In this document: one piece after another, positions 1-7,260 of the stretch
How positions within the stretch are numbered: position 1 is the stretch's first letter
How the letters are laid out: every line of letters begins with the position of its first letter
Assembly (NCBI GenBank): GCA_003482405.1
Contig: DMZB01000112.1
Location: 1 to 8,447, forward strand
Length of the DNA stretch: 8,447 nt
Origin: Lactobacillus sp.
Lineage (GTDB): Bacteria; Bacillota; Bacilli; Lactobacillales; Lactobacillaceae
Reading direction: 5' to 3'
Notes under the pieces: generated by a model
The model's database searches: none
What the model was told of the DNA's origin: nothing
The model's input: the letters and a program-made list of their open reading frames with translations, nothing else
Made by a program: the position numbers and the translations under genes

Positions 1-779
1 TTTTTAATGATACCTACAAAAACACTCTTGATTGTTGTTTTTTCGTCGGATGCTGCCCGAATGACATTATGCTTTTCCTTAGTACCAGCAGCAACCGTCA
101 ATGCACATAGTAATGCGACTATTGAAACGATGATCCCAAATACTAGCCAACCTGGCGCCCCTTCAGTTCGTTTTCCTGTAGATAAATATGTGAAATAAGT
201 AACTACAGGAACTACGCTTATTGATAATCCATTCCAACCAATCGTCCCGGTAAATGCACCTAATGAAGTAAAGATACCTCGTTCACGACTGTCTTCACTA
301 ATGGCCGGAATCATGCCCCAGTACGAAACATCAACTAATGAATAAAAAACATCTAAAGCGATAAATAAGATTACGAAGACGACCGCAAATAGCACCCAAT
401 TAACCTTTGCTAGTCCAAAAATTCCTGAAAATAAAACGATCATTAAAATTGAACTGACAACCCCGCCAATTACTTGCCAAGGTCTAAATTTTCCCCAGCG
501 ACTTCTAGTATTATCAACAATGTTTCCTAAAATTGGATCTATTACAATTTCTGCCAGTCGAATGATAACAACTAACCCCGTAACTAACCCAATCAGTTTA
601 TTAGCAATTTTGTCCGGAATTCCATCGAACATTCCGCTGGTAACGAAAACAATGAAATACGTACTCAGCGCGCCATAAAAAGCAGAATGTCCGAGGTTTC
701 CTAGCGTAAATGAAATTCGTTCAATCCATTGCTGGCCTGTTAAATGTTTCTTGGCGTCTCCACTGCTTGTGTTTTCCAT
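1..779 (-). CDS. GPH-family sugar:cation symporter, 3' end cut off by the window
   Basis: This is an inner-membrane permease of the glycoside-pentoside-hexuronide family (MelB, LacS and XylP relatives). It probably imports a galactoside for the adjacent GH42 enzyme; the substrate is inferred from context. The 259 visible residues hold about six hydrophobic segments, near residues 27-50, 62-87, 103-123, 127-147, 170-197 and 210-231, roughly half of the usual twelve. The family signature is clear: DPILGN at 81-86, then RSRWGKFRPW at 92-101, and YWGMIPAISEDSRERG at 153-168. By eye against MelB, E77, I80, D81 and D150 sit where MelB has D55, N58, D59 and D124. The ATG at 779 follows AGAGGAG with an 8-nt gap. 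The gene starts 27 bp after the galactosidase stop, so the two are probably co-transcribed. The C-terminal half, and whether it carries a LacS-type IIA domain, lie outside the window. Confidence 0.9.
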   Translation of the reverse strand, partial: MENTSSGDAKKHLTGQQWIERISFTLGNLGHSAFYGALSTYFIVFVTSGMFDGIPDKIANKLIGLVTGLVVIIRLAEIVIDPILGNIVDNTRSRWGKFRPWQVIGGVVSSILMIVLFSGIFGLAKVNWVLFAVVFVILFIALDVFYSLVDVSYWGMIPAISEDSRERGIFTSLGAFTGTIGWNGLSISVVPVVTYFTYLSTGKRTEGAPGWLVFGIIVSIVALLCALTVAAGTKEKHNVIRAASDEKTTIKSVFVGIIK

Positions 780-797
780 ATTGTGTTCTCCTCTGTC

Positions 798-811
798 TGG
801 AACCGCTTACT
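798..811 (-). promoter_or_regulatory. cre-like / LacI-family operator between galactosidase and permease
   Basis: Read on the minus strand this is AGTAAGCGGTTCCA, which fits the CcpA cre consensus TGWAANCGNTNWCA at 12 of 14 positions. It overlaps the stop codon of the galactosidase gene and lies 18 bp before the permease start. It shares the core GTAAGCGGTTYC with the stronger site at 2931-2944. It may be an internal control point (roadblock) or a chance match within coding sequence. Confidence 0.45.
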
Positions 812-2861
812 TCATTTCCGAATAAACCTTCACACCATAACCGTTTATTGTCTGCGTTGAAGGTCGCACTGGTTGATTGGTAAACTCGTCCATCAAATCT
901 TTAGTTATTAAGACCTCAGCCTTCTTGTGCGAATAATTAATTACAAAATAATAACGGTTTATTTCATCTTCACGAACTTGAACATTGATAGTCGATGTTT
1001 GCTTCGTAACTGCTATTGTGTTCAATAAATCTAGTTCTTTGGATAGCTGGCTATAAAATGCATTCAAAAAGTCTGCATCTGTTCTAGCGCCTAAGTAATA
1101 GGCCTTCCCAGTTCCCAACTTGTTCTCTGTCACTGCTGGATCACCAGCGTAAAAATCATCCTGATAGGTAGCAATTGGTTTCGCCGAATCTAAACTAAAT
1201 AAGTCACAATAGTCCTTCGATTCGAACACCTCATCACGGTATTTAATATGATTATGCTGAGTTGGGTACAAAGTATCAGTTTCCGTAAACTCAATACCAT
1301 ACGTATCATGTAATTTACTTGGCCAACCGCCCAAATAAGCCAAGAAATCTTTATCAACCATGCCTGTAATATAAGTCCCGACAAGGTGACCACCTTGTCT
1401 AACGTAATCCTGCAGCTTAGTAGCAAAGTTTTTGCTCATCATAAAGTGCATTGGATCAATAATTAGTGTGTACGGAGTCAAGTCATCATCAACTGAAAGG
1501 ATCTCAACTGGAATATCCTGTTGCCAGAAGTAGCGATACTGATCCTGTATTGTGCGCCAATACTTTTTCGTCTTGTTCGCATAATTACGTGAATCATCTA
1601 ATGCCCACATGTTGTCATAATCAAATACAATACCAACTTTGGCTGTTTGTCGGCTTGTTCCTGTTATTTTTTTTAACTGTTTGAGATCATTACCAACTTG
1701 TCTCACATCTTTAAAAGCTCGAGTTTGATCACTCATATTATGTGTAATCACCGCACCGTGATACATTTCCGATGCCCCTCGGGATTGATGTAATTGGAAA
1801 TACATTACTGAGTCGGCCCCATGTGCAATCTGTTGTAAGCTACCCATTTCATGCATTCCAGGCCGTTTGGAACGATTAAACGGATGCCAATTAACTTGTG
1901 ATGGCGTACTTTCCATAATCAAATAATTTTGATGTTTCAAGCTACGCATTACGTCATTCATTAGCCCTGTCTTCATTGCTAATTCGGCTGTACTCTCATA
2001 ATCATTAGCCCAATTTGGATATGAGTCCCAGCTAATCACATCAACATGTTTAGCAAACTTTTGATAATCTAAATCATAAAAAACATGTGATTCAGCGGGA
2101 TTCCCTCCCATGAAGTTAGTCGTAACTAAGATTTTTGGCGTAATCTCATGTAATGGTTCGACTTCCATATCGAAGAAGCTAACCGTCCGTTCAGTCACAA
2201 AGCGTTTCCAATCCAAATTCAATCCCAGAAAGGTATAGTCACCTTCCGAAGATGGTGAGTGAATCTGATTCCAGTTTGTATACTTATGAGCCCAAAAACC
2301 ACTCCAGTACGCGTGATTCAAATTATCTAAAGTTTGATATTTATTCTTCAACCAATCTCTAAATGCCGCCTGGCAAAGCTCGCAATGACATTCCCCACCA
2401 AATTCATTCGAAATATGCCACATCAATAATCCCTTACGCTGTCCGTATCGTTCGGCCAGTTTTCGATTAATTGTCTGTACCTTTTCCCTATAAACCGGAG
2501 AAGTGTAGCAGTGATTCTGGCGTTCTCCAAACAGTGCACGTTCACCCTTTTCATTCACTCGGAGAACTTCCGGATACTTTTCTGCCAACCATCTTGGCCG
2601 TGCGCCACTTGGTGTTGCTAGAATTACGTGACCATTTTGTGCCTCAACTCGATCAAAAATATCATCTAACCACTCAAAGTGATATTCACCCTCGTTAGGC
2701 TCAAGTGTGGCCCACGAAAAAGTATCAACTGTGACCGTGTTAATATTAGCTTCCTTGAATAATTGAAAATCTTTCTTAATCACCTCAGGATGGTCAAGCC
2801 ATTGATCAGGATTATAGTCACCACCATGAAGCAATTCAGTTAGCTTTAATTTTTTAGTCAT
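807..2861 (-). CDS. Beta-galactosidase, glycoside hydrolase family 42
   Basis: This retaining exo-beta-galactosidase hydrolyses terminal beta-D-galactosyl residues of lactose-like or plant galacto-oligosaccharides in the cytoplasm; no signal peptide is visible. At 684 aa it has normal GH42 length. The N-terminal TIM barrel spans about 1-395, a trimerisation domain about 400-610 and a small beta domain about 615-684. The N-terminal signature is LLHGGDYNPDQW (10-21). The acid/base is E153 in HISNEFGG, and the nucleophile is E317 in LIMESTP. The four cysteines that bind zinc in Thermus A4 galactosidase appear conserved as C118, C158, C160 and C163. The ATG is supported by an in-frame TGA four codons upstream (counting back from the start), but its Shine-Dalgarno (AAAAGG, 13 nt away) is weak. 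It is divergent from the regulator and followed by the permease. Such genes are called lacA, bga or ganA in different species, so no symbol is assigned. Confidence 0.95.
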   Translation of the reverse strand: MTKKLKLTELLHGGDYNPDQWLDHPEVIKKDFQLFKEANINTVTVDTFSWATLEPNEGEYHFEWLDDIFDRVEAQNGHVILATPSGARPRWLAEKYPEVLRVNEKGERALFGERQNHCYTSPVYREKVQTINRKLAERYGQRKGLLMWHISNEFGGECHCELCQAAFRDWLKNKYQTLDNLNHAYWSGFWAHKYTNWNQIHSPSSEGDYTFLGLNLDWKRFVTERTVSFFDMEVEPLHEITPKILVTTNFMGGNPAESHVFYDLDYQKFAKHVDVISWDSYPNWANDYESTAELAMKTGLMNDVMRSLKHQNYLIMESTPSQVNWHPFNRSKRPGMHEMGSLQQIAHGADSVMYFQLHQSRGASEMYHGAVITHNMSDQTRAFKDVRQVGNDLKQLKKITGTSRQTAKVGIVFDYDNMWALDDSRNYANKTKKYWRTIQDQYRYFWQQDIPVEILSVDDDLTPYTLIIDPMHFMMSKNFATKLQDYVRQGGHLVGTYITGMVDKDFLAYLGGWPSKLHDTYGIEFTETDTLYPTQHNHIKYRDEVFESKDYCDLFSLDSAKPIATYQDDFYAGDPAVTENKLGTGKAYYLGARTDADFLNAFYSQLSKELDLLNTIAVTKQTSTINVQVREDEINRYYFVINYSHKKAEVLITKDLMDEFTNQPVRPSTQTINGYGVKVYSEMK

Positions 2862-2930
2862 TATCGCTCACACGCCTTTTAAAATAAAATAAGATTTTAC
2901 AATTTAAGAATACTGACCTTTTGACGAAAG

Positions 2931-2944
2931 CGAAACCGCTTACA
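2931..2944 (-). promoter_or_regulatory. Probable cre (CcpA) site upstream of the galactosidase
   Basis: Minus-strand TGTAAGCGGTTTCG matches the cre consensus TGWAANCGNTNWCA at all but the last base. It lies about 70-83 bp upstream of the galactosidase start, where carbon catabolite control by CcpA-HPr(Ser-P) would be expected. An adjoining half-site GAAAGCG (plus strand, 2926-2932) extends it. The same bases could also be read by the local LacI-family protein, whose recognition helix is of the type that binds AANCGNTT. Confidence 0.65.
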
Positions 2945-2951
2945 CGTGGTT

Positions 2952-3004
2952 AATTAGTAACGATTGGTAATGTAAATGCTCAAATGCTAAATCATTTACT
3001 AATT
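2952..3004. repeat. Perfect 9-bp inverted repeat in the divergent promoter
   Basis: AATTAGTAA at 2952-2960 and its exact reverse complement TTACTAATT at 2996-3004 have arm centres 44 bp apart, about four helical turns. Nested inside is a second pair, GTAAATG at 2972-2978 and CATTTAC at 2993-2999, and a tandem AAATGCTC-AAATGCTA at 2974-2989. The helical phasing could suit a tetrameric or looping regulator, but AT-rich promoters give such matches by chance. Confidence 0.4.
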
Positions 3005-3014
3005 CCCTTTTTAT

Positions 3015-3043
3015 TTACTATTCTTTTTAGTAGTCAATATGCT
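3015..3043 (+). promoter_or_regulatory. Possible regulator promoter
   Basis: TTACTA at 3015-3020 and TATGCT at 3038-3043 are separated by 17 bp and could serve as -35 and -10 boxes for the lacI-family gene. Each is only a partial match to consensus. Transcription would begin near 3050, which would place the palindromic site 3052-3065 right at the start of the transcript and suggests autorepression. Confidence 0.3.
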
Positions 3044-3051
3044 AACGTAAA

Positions 3052-3065
3052 TGTAACCGCATACA
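3052..3065. promoter_or_regulatory. Palindromic cre/GalR-type operator before the regulator gene
   Basis: TGTAACCGCATACA has perfectly symmetrical outer arms (TGTA...TACA) around a central CG, the typical shape of LacI-family operators. It fits the cre consensus with one mismatch. It ends 25 bp before the regulator start codon. Read on the minus strand it shares GTAWGCGGTTNC with the sites at 2931-2944 and 798-811. Autoregulation by the local protein or control by CcpA are both possible. Confidence 0.5.
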
Positions 3066-3090
3066 AATTTCAATTGAGAGGCACTGTATC

Positions 3091-4095
3091 GTGACAACAA
3101 TTAAAGAAATTGCACAAAAAACTGGATTTTCAACTGCTACTGTTTCAAGAATCTTAAATGATGATCCTAGTTTCTCAGCCTCAAAAAAAACTCGGGAAAC
3201 TATCTTTAAAGTTGCAGATTCACTGGGATACTCATCTCAAAGACAACTTAAGACACCAAAAATCAATGCCGTTTTGTTATATGCAGTCACACCACAAAAA
3301 GAATTGGAAGATATTTTTTATAATAATCTACGCAACACTATCATAGAAGCTGCTAAATCAAATAATATCGATCTCACTTTGGCTCGACATGTTACTGATA
3401 TTAACTCTGATACAGAAGGGTTCATCTCAATCGGTCCTCTTACTGAGGAAGCCCTAACGTCATTAAAAGCCACTCATTTGAATGGAATTTTCATGGAAAC
3501 TAACCCGGATCCTCATTGTTATAATTCAGTACAATTTAATTTTCGCGAAATCGTTGAAGAAGCAATCGATTTATTTTTAGATAACAACTTTTCAAAGATA
3601 GGTTTCATCGGAGGGCCTTATTGGAATCTAAAAAATCCAAAACGCTCTGTTTGGGACATTCGTCAAAAATGCTTTGAAAGTCATATGAGCGAATTAGGAT
3701 TGTTTGATGCAGGAAACATCTTTCTGGCTGATCACTTTTCGGTTGAAAGTGGCTACCAAGTCGGCCTTCATCTCGCTAATCAGTTTTCCAAGAACAACTT
3801 ACCACAAGCTTTTTTAATTGCTTCGGATCCGTTAGCAGTCGGTGTCTTACAGGCATTCAACGAAAAGCAGATCAAAATTCCTGATCAAACAGCAATTATT
3901 AGCATCAACGATCTCGACGTAGCAAAATACGTCTCTCCACCACTGACGACCTATCGACTTGACGTAGTTGAACTTGGCAAAACTGCAGTAAAGATGTTAC
4001 GTGATACCGTGAACAATCCAGACCGTGCGAAACGAACGTTACTGCTGAGTTCAAACCTTATATACCGAAAAAGTTTTCCAAAAACATTTATGTGA
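3091..4095 (+). CDS. LacI/GalR-family transcriptional regulator
   Basis: This 334-aa DNA-binding repressor has the usual LacI-family length. The N-terminal helix-turn-helix covers about residues 3-22, with recognition helix STATVSRILN (14-23). The hinge follows at about 47-57, with L53 at the usual position of the minor-groove leucine. A periplasmic-binding-protein-like effector domain spans about 58-334; typical motifs are GFIGG near 171, ASDPLAVGVLQAF near 245 and PPLTTYRLDVVELG near 289. The NDDP after the HTH and the overall layout recall EbgR/GalR-type galactoside regulators. The start is GTG with GAGAGG ending 9 nt upstream. Divergence from the galactosidase-permease pair indicates a local regulator, probably relieved by a galactoside or its product; the effector is not known. 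The gene is visibly AT-richer than gyrA and gyrB. Confidence 0.93.
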   Translation: MTTIKEIAQKTGFSTATVSRILNDDPSFSASKKTRETIFKVADSLGYSSQRQLKTPKINAVLLYAVTPQKELEDIFYNNLRNTIIEAAKSNNIDLTLARHVTDINSDTEGFISIGPLTEEALTSLKATHLNGIFMETNPDPHCYNSVQFNFREIVEEAIDLFLDNNFSKIGFIGGPYWNLKNPKRSVWDIRQKCFESHMSELGLFDAGNIFLADHFSVESGYQVGLHLANQFSKNNLPQAFLIASDPLAVGVLQAFNEKQIKIPDQTAIISINDLDVAKYVSPPLTTYRLDVVELGKTAVKMLRDTVNNPDRAKRTLLLSSNLIYRKSFPKTFM

Positions 4096-4112
4096 TTTCA
4101 CTCATACAAAAC

Positions 4113-4150
4113 AACACCTCGATCGGCTACATAGACCCAATCGAGGTGTT
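4113..4150 (+). terminator. Rho-independent terminator of the regulator, probably bidirectional
   Basis: An 11-bp perfect stem (AACACCTCGAT at 4113-4123 with ATCGAGGTGTT at 4140-4150) encloses a 16-nt loop, beginning 17 bp after the regulator stop. The plus strand continues with TTTCACTTTATT. On the minus strand the stem is followed by GTTTTGT, so it could also stop readthrough from gyrA. Confidence 0.8.
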
Positions 4151-4285
4151 TCACTTTATTAGTCGCTAAAAAGTACCTAACAACGCACGTCAATCAATAG
4201 GTGATTTAGCAACCATATATTACAAGCTATAACTCAGCTTACTAATTAGATAATCATGTTTCTAATAAATAAGCCGACTATCAAG

Positions 4286-4321
4286 CTTACATTCTAAATT
4301 GGAATTTTACTCAAATGTAAG
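4286..4321. repeat. Inverted repeat (hairpin) in the intergenic stretch
   Basis: CTTACATT at 4286-4293 pairs exactly with AATGTAAG at 4314-4321 across a 20-nt loop. The loop itself contains AAATT-GG-AATTT, giving a second small stem. It is AT-rich and followed on the plus strand by ACACTTTCTTTT. Function is unknown; it is a weak terminator candidate at best. Confidence 0.4.
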
Positions 4322-4350
4322 ACACTTTCTTTTAAATGTTTAAAAACAAT

Positions 4351-4385
4351 GACGCCATAGTATTTGAAAAATTACTACATGCGTC
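4351..4385 (-). terminator. Possible secondary terminator hairpin downstream of gyrA
   Basis: GACGC at 4351-4355 pairs with GCGTC at 4381-4385, and TAGTA (4358-4362) pairs with TACTA (4373-4377) inside it. On the minus strand the stem is followed by ATTGTTTTT, so it could catch gyrA readthrough past the main terminator. The stem has an internal mismatch, so the call is tentative. Confidence 0.35.
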
Positions 4386-4496
4386 GGGCGTTTTAACCTT
4401 AACCGTCACATCATAATAGATATCCTTCTCTCGATTTATAATGTCTGACTGCAACGTCATCATTCTAAAGCCGATGGAGGATTTTTTTGAAACGAA

Positions 4497-4535
4497 TAAA
4501 AAACAGCACCGCGTCCATATTAAACGCAATGCTGT
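4497..4535 (-). terminator. Rho-independent terminator of the gyrase operon
   Basis: Read on the minus strand, ACAGCATTGCG pairs with CGCGGTGCTGT over 11 bp (two G-U pairs) around an 11-nt loop and runs directly into TTTTTT. It begins 28 bp after the gyrA stop codon. Its presence implies gyrA is the last gene of its transcript here. Confidence 0.85.
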
Positions 4536-4563
4536 CAGTGAATTTTAAATTAAATTTCTTTCG

Positions 4564-7209
4564 TTACTCGTTATCATCGTCCGTATCAGATGAATCGTCA
4601 TCCTGATCAGCTTCTGCGCGTTTCAATAATTCATTGACCTGCGCATCCGCATCTCCGGCTGGCTTATCACTAGCATCAGTAGCAGGCGTATTGATATCGC
4701 CATCTACAGTCGTTTCAGCATCCCCGGTTGCTGTTCCATCAACAGATTCATCCGCTGAAGTCTCAGTTTCCTCTTCTTCTGGTTCGACTTTTGCCATGGT
4801 TGCCACGGAAGCATCTTCATCGATCCGAATCAGGTGAACCCCAAGTGCAGCCCGCCCAGTCTCAGACACTGAGTTGATATTAAAGCGAATCATGATCCCT
4901 TTGTTGGTCACTAACATGATATCTTCAGTGCCATCAACGGTTGTTAACCCTGTGAGTGGACCATTCTTAGCCGTAACGTTAACGGTCTTGATCCCTTTAC
5001 CACCACGACCTTTGATTGGGTATTCACTGGCTTTAGTCTGCTTACCATAACCATTTTCACTAATGACAAGCACGTGACTATCTGGCTTCAGTATGTCGGC
5101 ACCGACCACAAAGTCGTCGTCACGTAACCGAATTCCACGCACACCAGCCGCCGAACGACCCATATCACGGACAGCATCTTCAGCAAAGGACACTGCGTAA
5201 CCTAAATGCGTCCCGATGATCATGTTTTGATGGCCGTCGGTAATTGATACGTTCATCAACTCGTCTTCATCGTGGAGGTTAATGGCTTTCAAACCATTAC
5301 TGCGGATGTTGCCAAACTCTTTGACAGCCGTTCGCTTAACCACGCCATGAACCGTCGTGAAGAACAAGTAATTATCGCTTTCGTTCGGATCGCCTTTAAT
5401 GTTAATCACAGCTTGAATCCGTTCACCGGCGTCGACGCCAAGCAGGTTAATGACCGGAATGCCCTTAGCCGTACGACCGTATTCAGGCACTTCATAACCC
5501 TTCATCGCGTAAACTTTACCTGTGTTGGTAAACAACATCAGTCGATCATGGGTGGATGTTGAGATCAAATGTTCAATGAAATCATCATCATGAACATTCA
5601 TCCCCTGAACACCACGACCGCCACGATGCTGTGACTTAAATTCAGTCGTTGGGAGACGTTTGATATAACCCTTGTGCGTTAACGTCACAATGACGTCTTC
5701 TTCTTCGATTAAATCTTCGTCTTCAATGCTGGAAATATCGCCAACTTGCAGTTCAGTCCGGCGTTTATCACCAAACTTGTTCTGAATTTCAAGTAATTCC
5801 TGGTAGATGATTTCGTTGATCCGAGCATCGTGCGCCAAGATGTCCTTATAGTCAGCAATGTCTTTCATCAAGCCATTGTATTCATCTTCGATCTTGCCAC
5901 GTTCCAAGCCTGTCAAACGTACCAAACGCATATCCAAGATGGCTTGTGCCTGCTTATCGGATAGCGAATAGTTGTTCATCAACTGAGCTTTAGCCACGTC
6001 AGCAGTCTGTGACCCACGAATAATCGAAATAATCGCGTCAATGTGGTCCAGCGCTGTCCGTAATCCTTCGAGAATATGAGCCCGCGCTTGCGCACGTTTT
6101 AAGTCAAATTCCGTCCGGCGACGAATAACCTTTTCCTGGTGACGCAGATAGTCGACCAAAATCTGTTTCAAACTCAAAACTTTCGGCGTGCCATCTTCAA
6201 TGGCCAACATGTTGAAACTGAACGACGTTTGCAACATCGTCATCTTGTATAAGTTATTCAAGATGACTGAGGCAGACGCATCACGACGCACATCGATCAC
6301 GACACGCAAGCCTTCACGGTCGGACTCGTCGTTGATATCAGTGATTCCTTCAATTCGTTTGTCACGTGCCAGTTCAGCAATATGCTCAATTAAACGCGCT
6401 TTATTGACCATGTATGGCAACTCGGTCGCAATGATGCGTTCTTTGCCATTCTTTTGTGTTTCAATATCGACTTTCGAACGGACGGTGATGGAACCCTTAC
6501 CTGTTTCATAGGCCTTCCGAATACCAGCTTTCCCCATGACAATAGCGCCAGTAGGAAAATCGGGGCCAGGAATGGCTTCCATCAAATCAGCGGTTGTCGC
6601 ATCAGGGTTATCCATCAAAATATGAATCCCTTTGATAACTTCTGAAAGGTTGTGCGGTGGGATACTCGTTGCCATCCCGACGGCAATCCCAGAAGCCCCA
6701 TTGACTAATAGGTTAGGAAAACGGGCTGGCAGAACGGTTGGTTCGCGTTCCGTGCCATCGTAGTTGTCTTGAAAATCAATCGTGTTTTTGTTAATGTCGC
6801 GCAACATTTCAAGTGCAATTTTACTCATCCGCACTTCGGTATAACGCATCGCAGCAGCGCCATCACCGTCGACAGAGCCAAAGTTCCCGTGTCCATCAAC
6901 AAGCATGTAGCGGTAACTAAAATCTTGGGCCATCCGCACCATTGATTCATACACGGCACTATCACCGTGTGGGTGGTACTTACCTAAAACGTCCCCAACG
7001 ATTCTGGCAGACTTTTTGTAGGGCTTATCAGGCGTGTTCCCCAGTTCGTGCATATCATATAAAATCCGGCGGTGAACCGGCTTCATACCATCACGCACAT
7101 CAGGGAGCGCACGGGCGACAATAACAGACATCGCGTAATCCAAGAAGGATGTCCGCATCGTTTGCGACAAATTGACGTCGGTAATGCGATTTGGTAAATC
7201 TTCGCTCAT
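4564..7209 (-). CDS. gyrA: DNA gyrase subunit A
   Basis: This is the DNA-cleaving subunit of type IIA topoisomerase gyrase, forming an A2B2 complex with GyrB that introduces negative supercoils using ATP. The 881-aa protein is complete. The winged-helix and tower breakage-reunion domains occupy about 1-490, with catalytic Y123 in MRYTEVRMS. The C-terminal beta-pinwheel follows, with its GyrA box QHRGGRG at 527-533 that marks a gyrase rather than topoisomerase IV ParC. Positions S84 and E88 (HGDSAVYE) are the quinolone-sensitive residues. Residues 809-881 form a low-complexity acidic tail (28 Asp/Glu, 3 Lys/Arg) of the kind that varies between species. The ATG is preceded by AAAGGAG at 7 nt. 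It lies 51 bp downstream of gyrB and ends at a strong terminator; it converges with the lacI-family gene. Confidence 0.98.
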   Translation of the reverse strand: MSEDLPNRITDVNLSQTMRTSFLDYAMSVIVARALPDVRDGMKPVHRRILYDMHELGNTPDKPYKKSARIVGDVLGKYHPHGDSAVYESMVRMAQDFSYRYMLVDGHGNFGSVDGDGAAAMRYTEVRMSKIALEMLRDINKNTIDFQDNYDGTEREPTVLPARFPNLLVNGASGIAVGMATSIPPHNLSEVIKGIHILMDNPDATTADLMEAIPGPDFPTGAIVMGKAGIRKAYETGKGSITVRSKVDIETQKNGKERIIATELPYMVNKARLIEHIAELARDKRIEGITDINDESDREGLRVVIDVRRDASASVILNNLYKMTMLQTSFSFNMLAIEDGTPKVLSLKQILVDYLRHQEKVIRRRTEFDLKRAQARAHILEGLRTALDHIDAIISIIRGSQTADVAKAQLMNNYSLSDKQAQAILDMRLVRLTGLERGKIEDEYNGLMKDIADYKDILAHDARINEIIYQELLEIQNKFGDKRRTELQVGDISSIEDEDLIEEEDVIVTLTHKGYIKRLPTTEFKSQHRGGRGVQGMNVHDDDFIEHLISTSTHDRLMLFTNTGKVYAMKGYEVPEYGRTAKGIPVINLLGVDAGERIQAVINIKGDPNESDNYLFFTTVHGVVKRTAVKEFGNIRSNGLKAINLHDEDELMNVSITDGHQNMIIGTHLGYAVSFAEDAVRDMGRSAAGVRGIRLRDDDFVVGADILKPDSHVLVISENGYGKQTKASEYPIKGRGGKGIKTVNVTAKNGPLTGLTTVDGTEDIMLVTNKGIMIRFNINSVSETGRAALGVHLIRIDEDASVATMAKVEPEEEETETSADESVDGTATGDAETTVDGDINTPATDASDKPAGDADAQVNELLKRAEADQDDDSSDTDDDNE

Positions 7210-7260
7210 TTCGCTACTCCTTTGTCTTCGTTCTTAAAACCACGACAACTGAGTCGCAGA

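Larger units (their letters stand above)
2862..3090. promoter_or_regulatory. Divergent promoter region between galactosidase and regulator
   Basis: This AT-rich 229-bp gap must hold both the leftward promoter of the galactosidase-permease operon and the rightward promoter of the regulator. It contains two cre/GalR-type sites (2931-2944 and 3052-3065), a perfect 9-bp inverted repeat (2952-2960 and 2996-3004) and repeated 7-mers. GTAAATG occurs at 2972-2978 and 3047-3053, with its inverse at 2993-2999, and ATGCTAA at 2984-2990 and 3039-3045. The minus-strand -10 may be TAAAAT near 2894-2899, but no convincing -35 pairs with it. Confidence 0.75.
4151..4496. other. Gene-free convergent intergenic stretch
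   Basis: I find no credible gene in these 346 bases: open frames are short, lack good ribosome binding sites and have no recognisable motifs. Base composition is AT-rich. The stretch contains several imperfect hairpins: GCTAAA 4165-4170 with TTTAGC 4205-4210 plus an inner TACCTA/TAGGTG pairing; 4286-4321; and 4351-4385. It also repeats TTACTAATT (4239-4247), the 9-mer found as one arm of the promoter inverted repeat. It may be spacer, remnant sequence or a backup termination zone. Confidence 0.6.

Noticed and set aside
7..198. 63-aa plus-strand open frame at the left edge
   Set aside because: The opposite strand is an uninterrupted permease frame with strong GPH-family motifs; this frame is its shadow.
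4332..4529. 65-aa minus-strand open frame downstream of gyrA
   Set aside because: Its 5' end overlaps the gyrA terminator hairpin, it has no convincing ribosome binding site, and the peptide shows no recognisable motif.
4441..4548. 35-codon plus-strand frame starting MSDCNV
   Set aside because: It runs through the gyrA terminator hairpin, has no ribosome binding site and no family resemblance.
5272..5562. 96-aa plus-strand open frame opposite gyrA
   Set aside because: It lies wholly within gyrA on the other strand and has no independent support.
6605..6616. TTATCC-containing DnaA-box-like sequence, considered because gyrBA often lies near oriC
   Set aside because: It is a single imperfect match inside gyrA with no cluster or AT-rich unwinding region.
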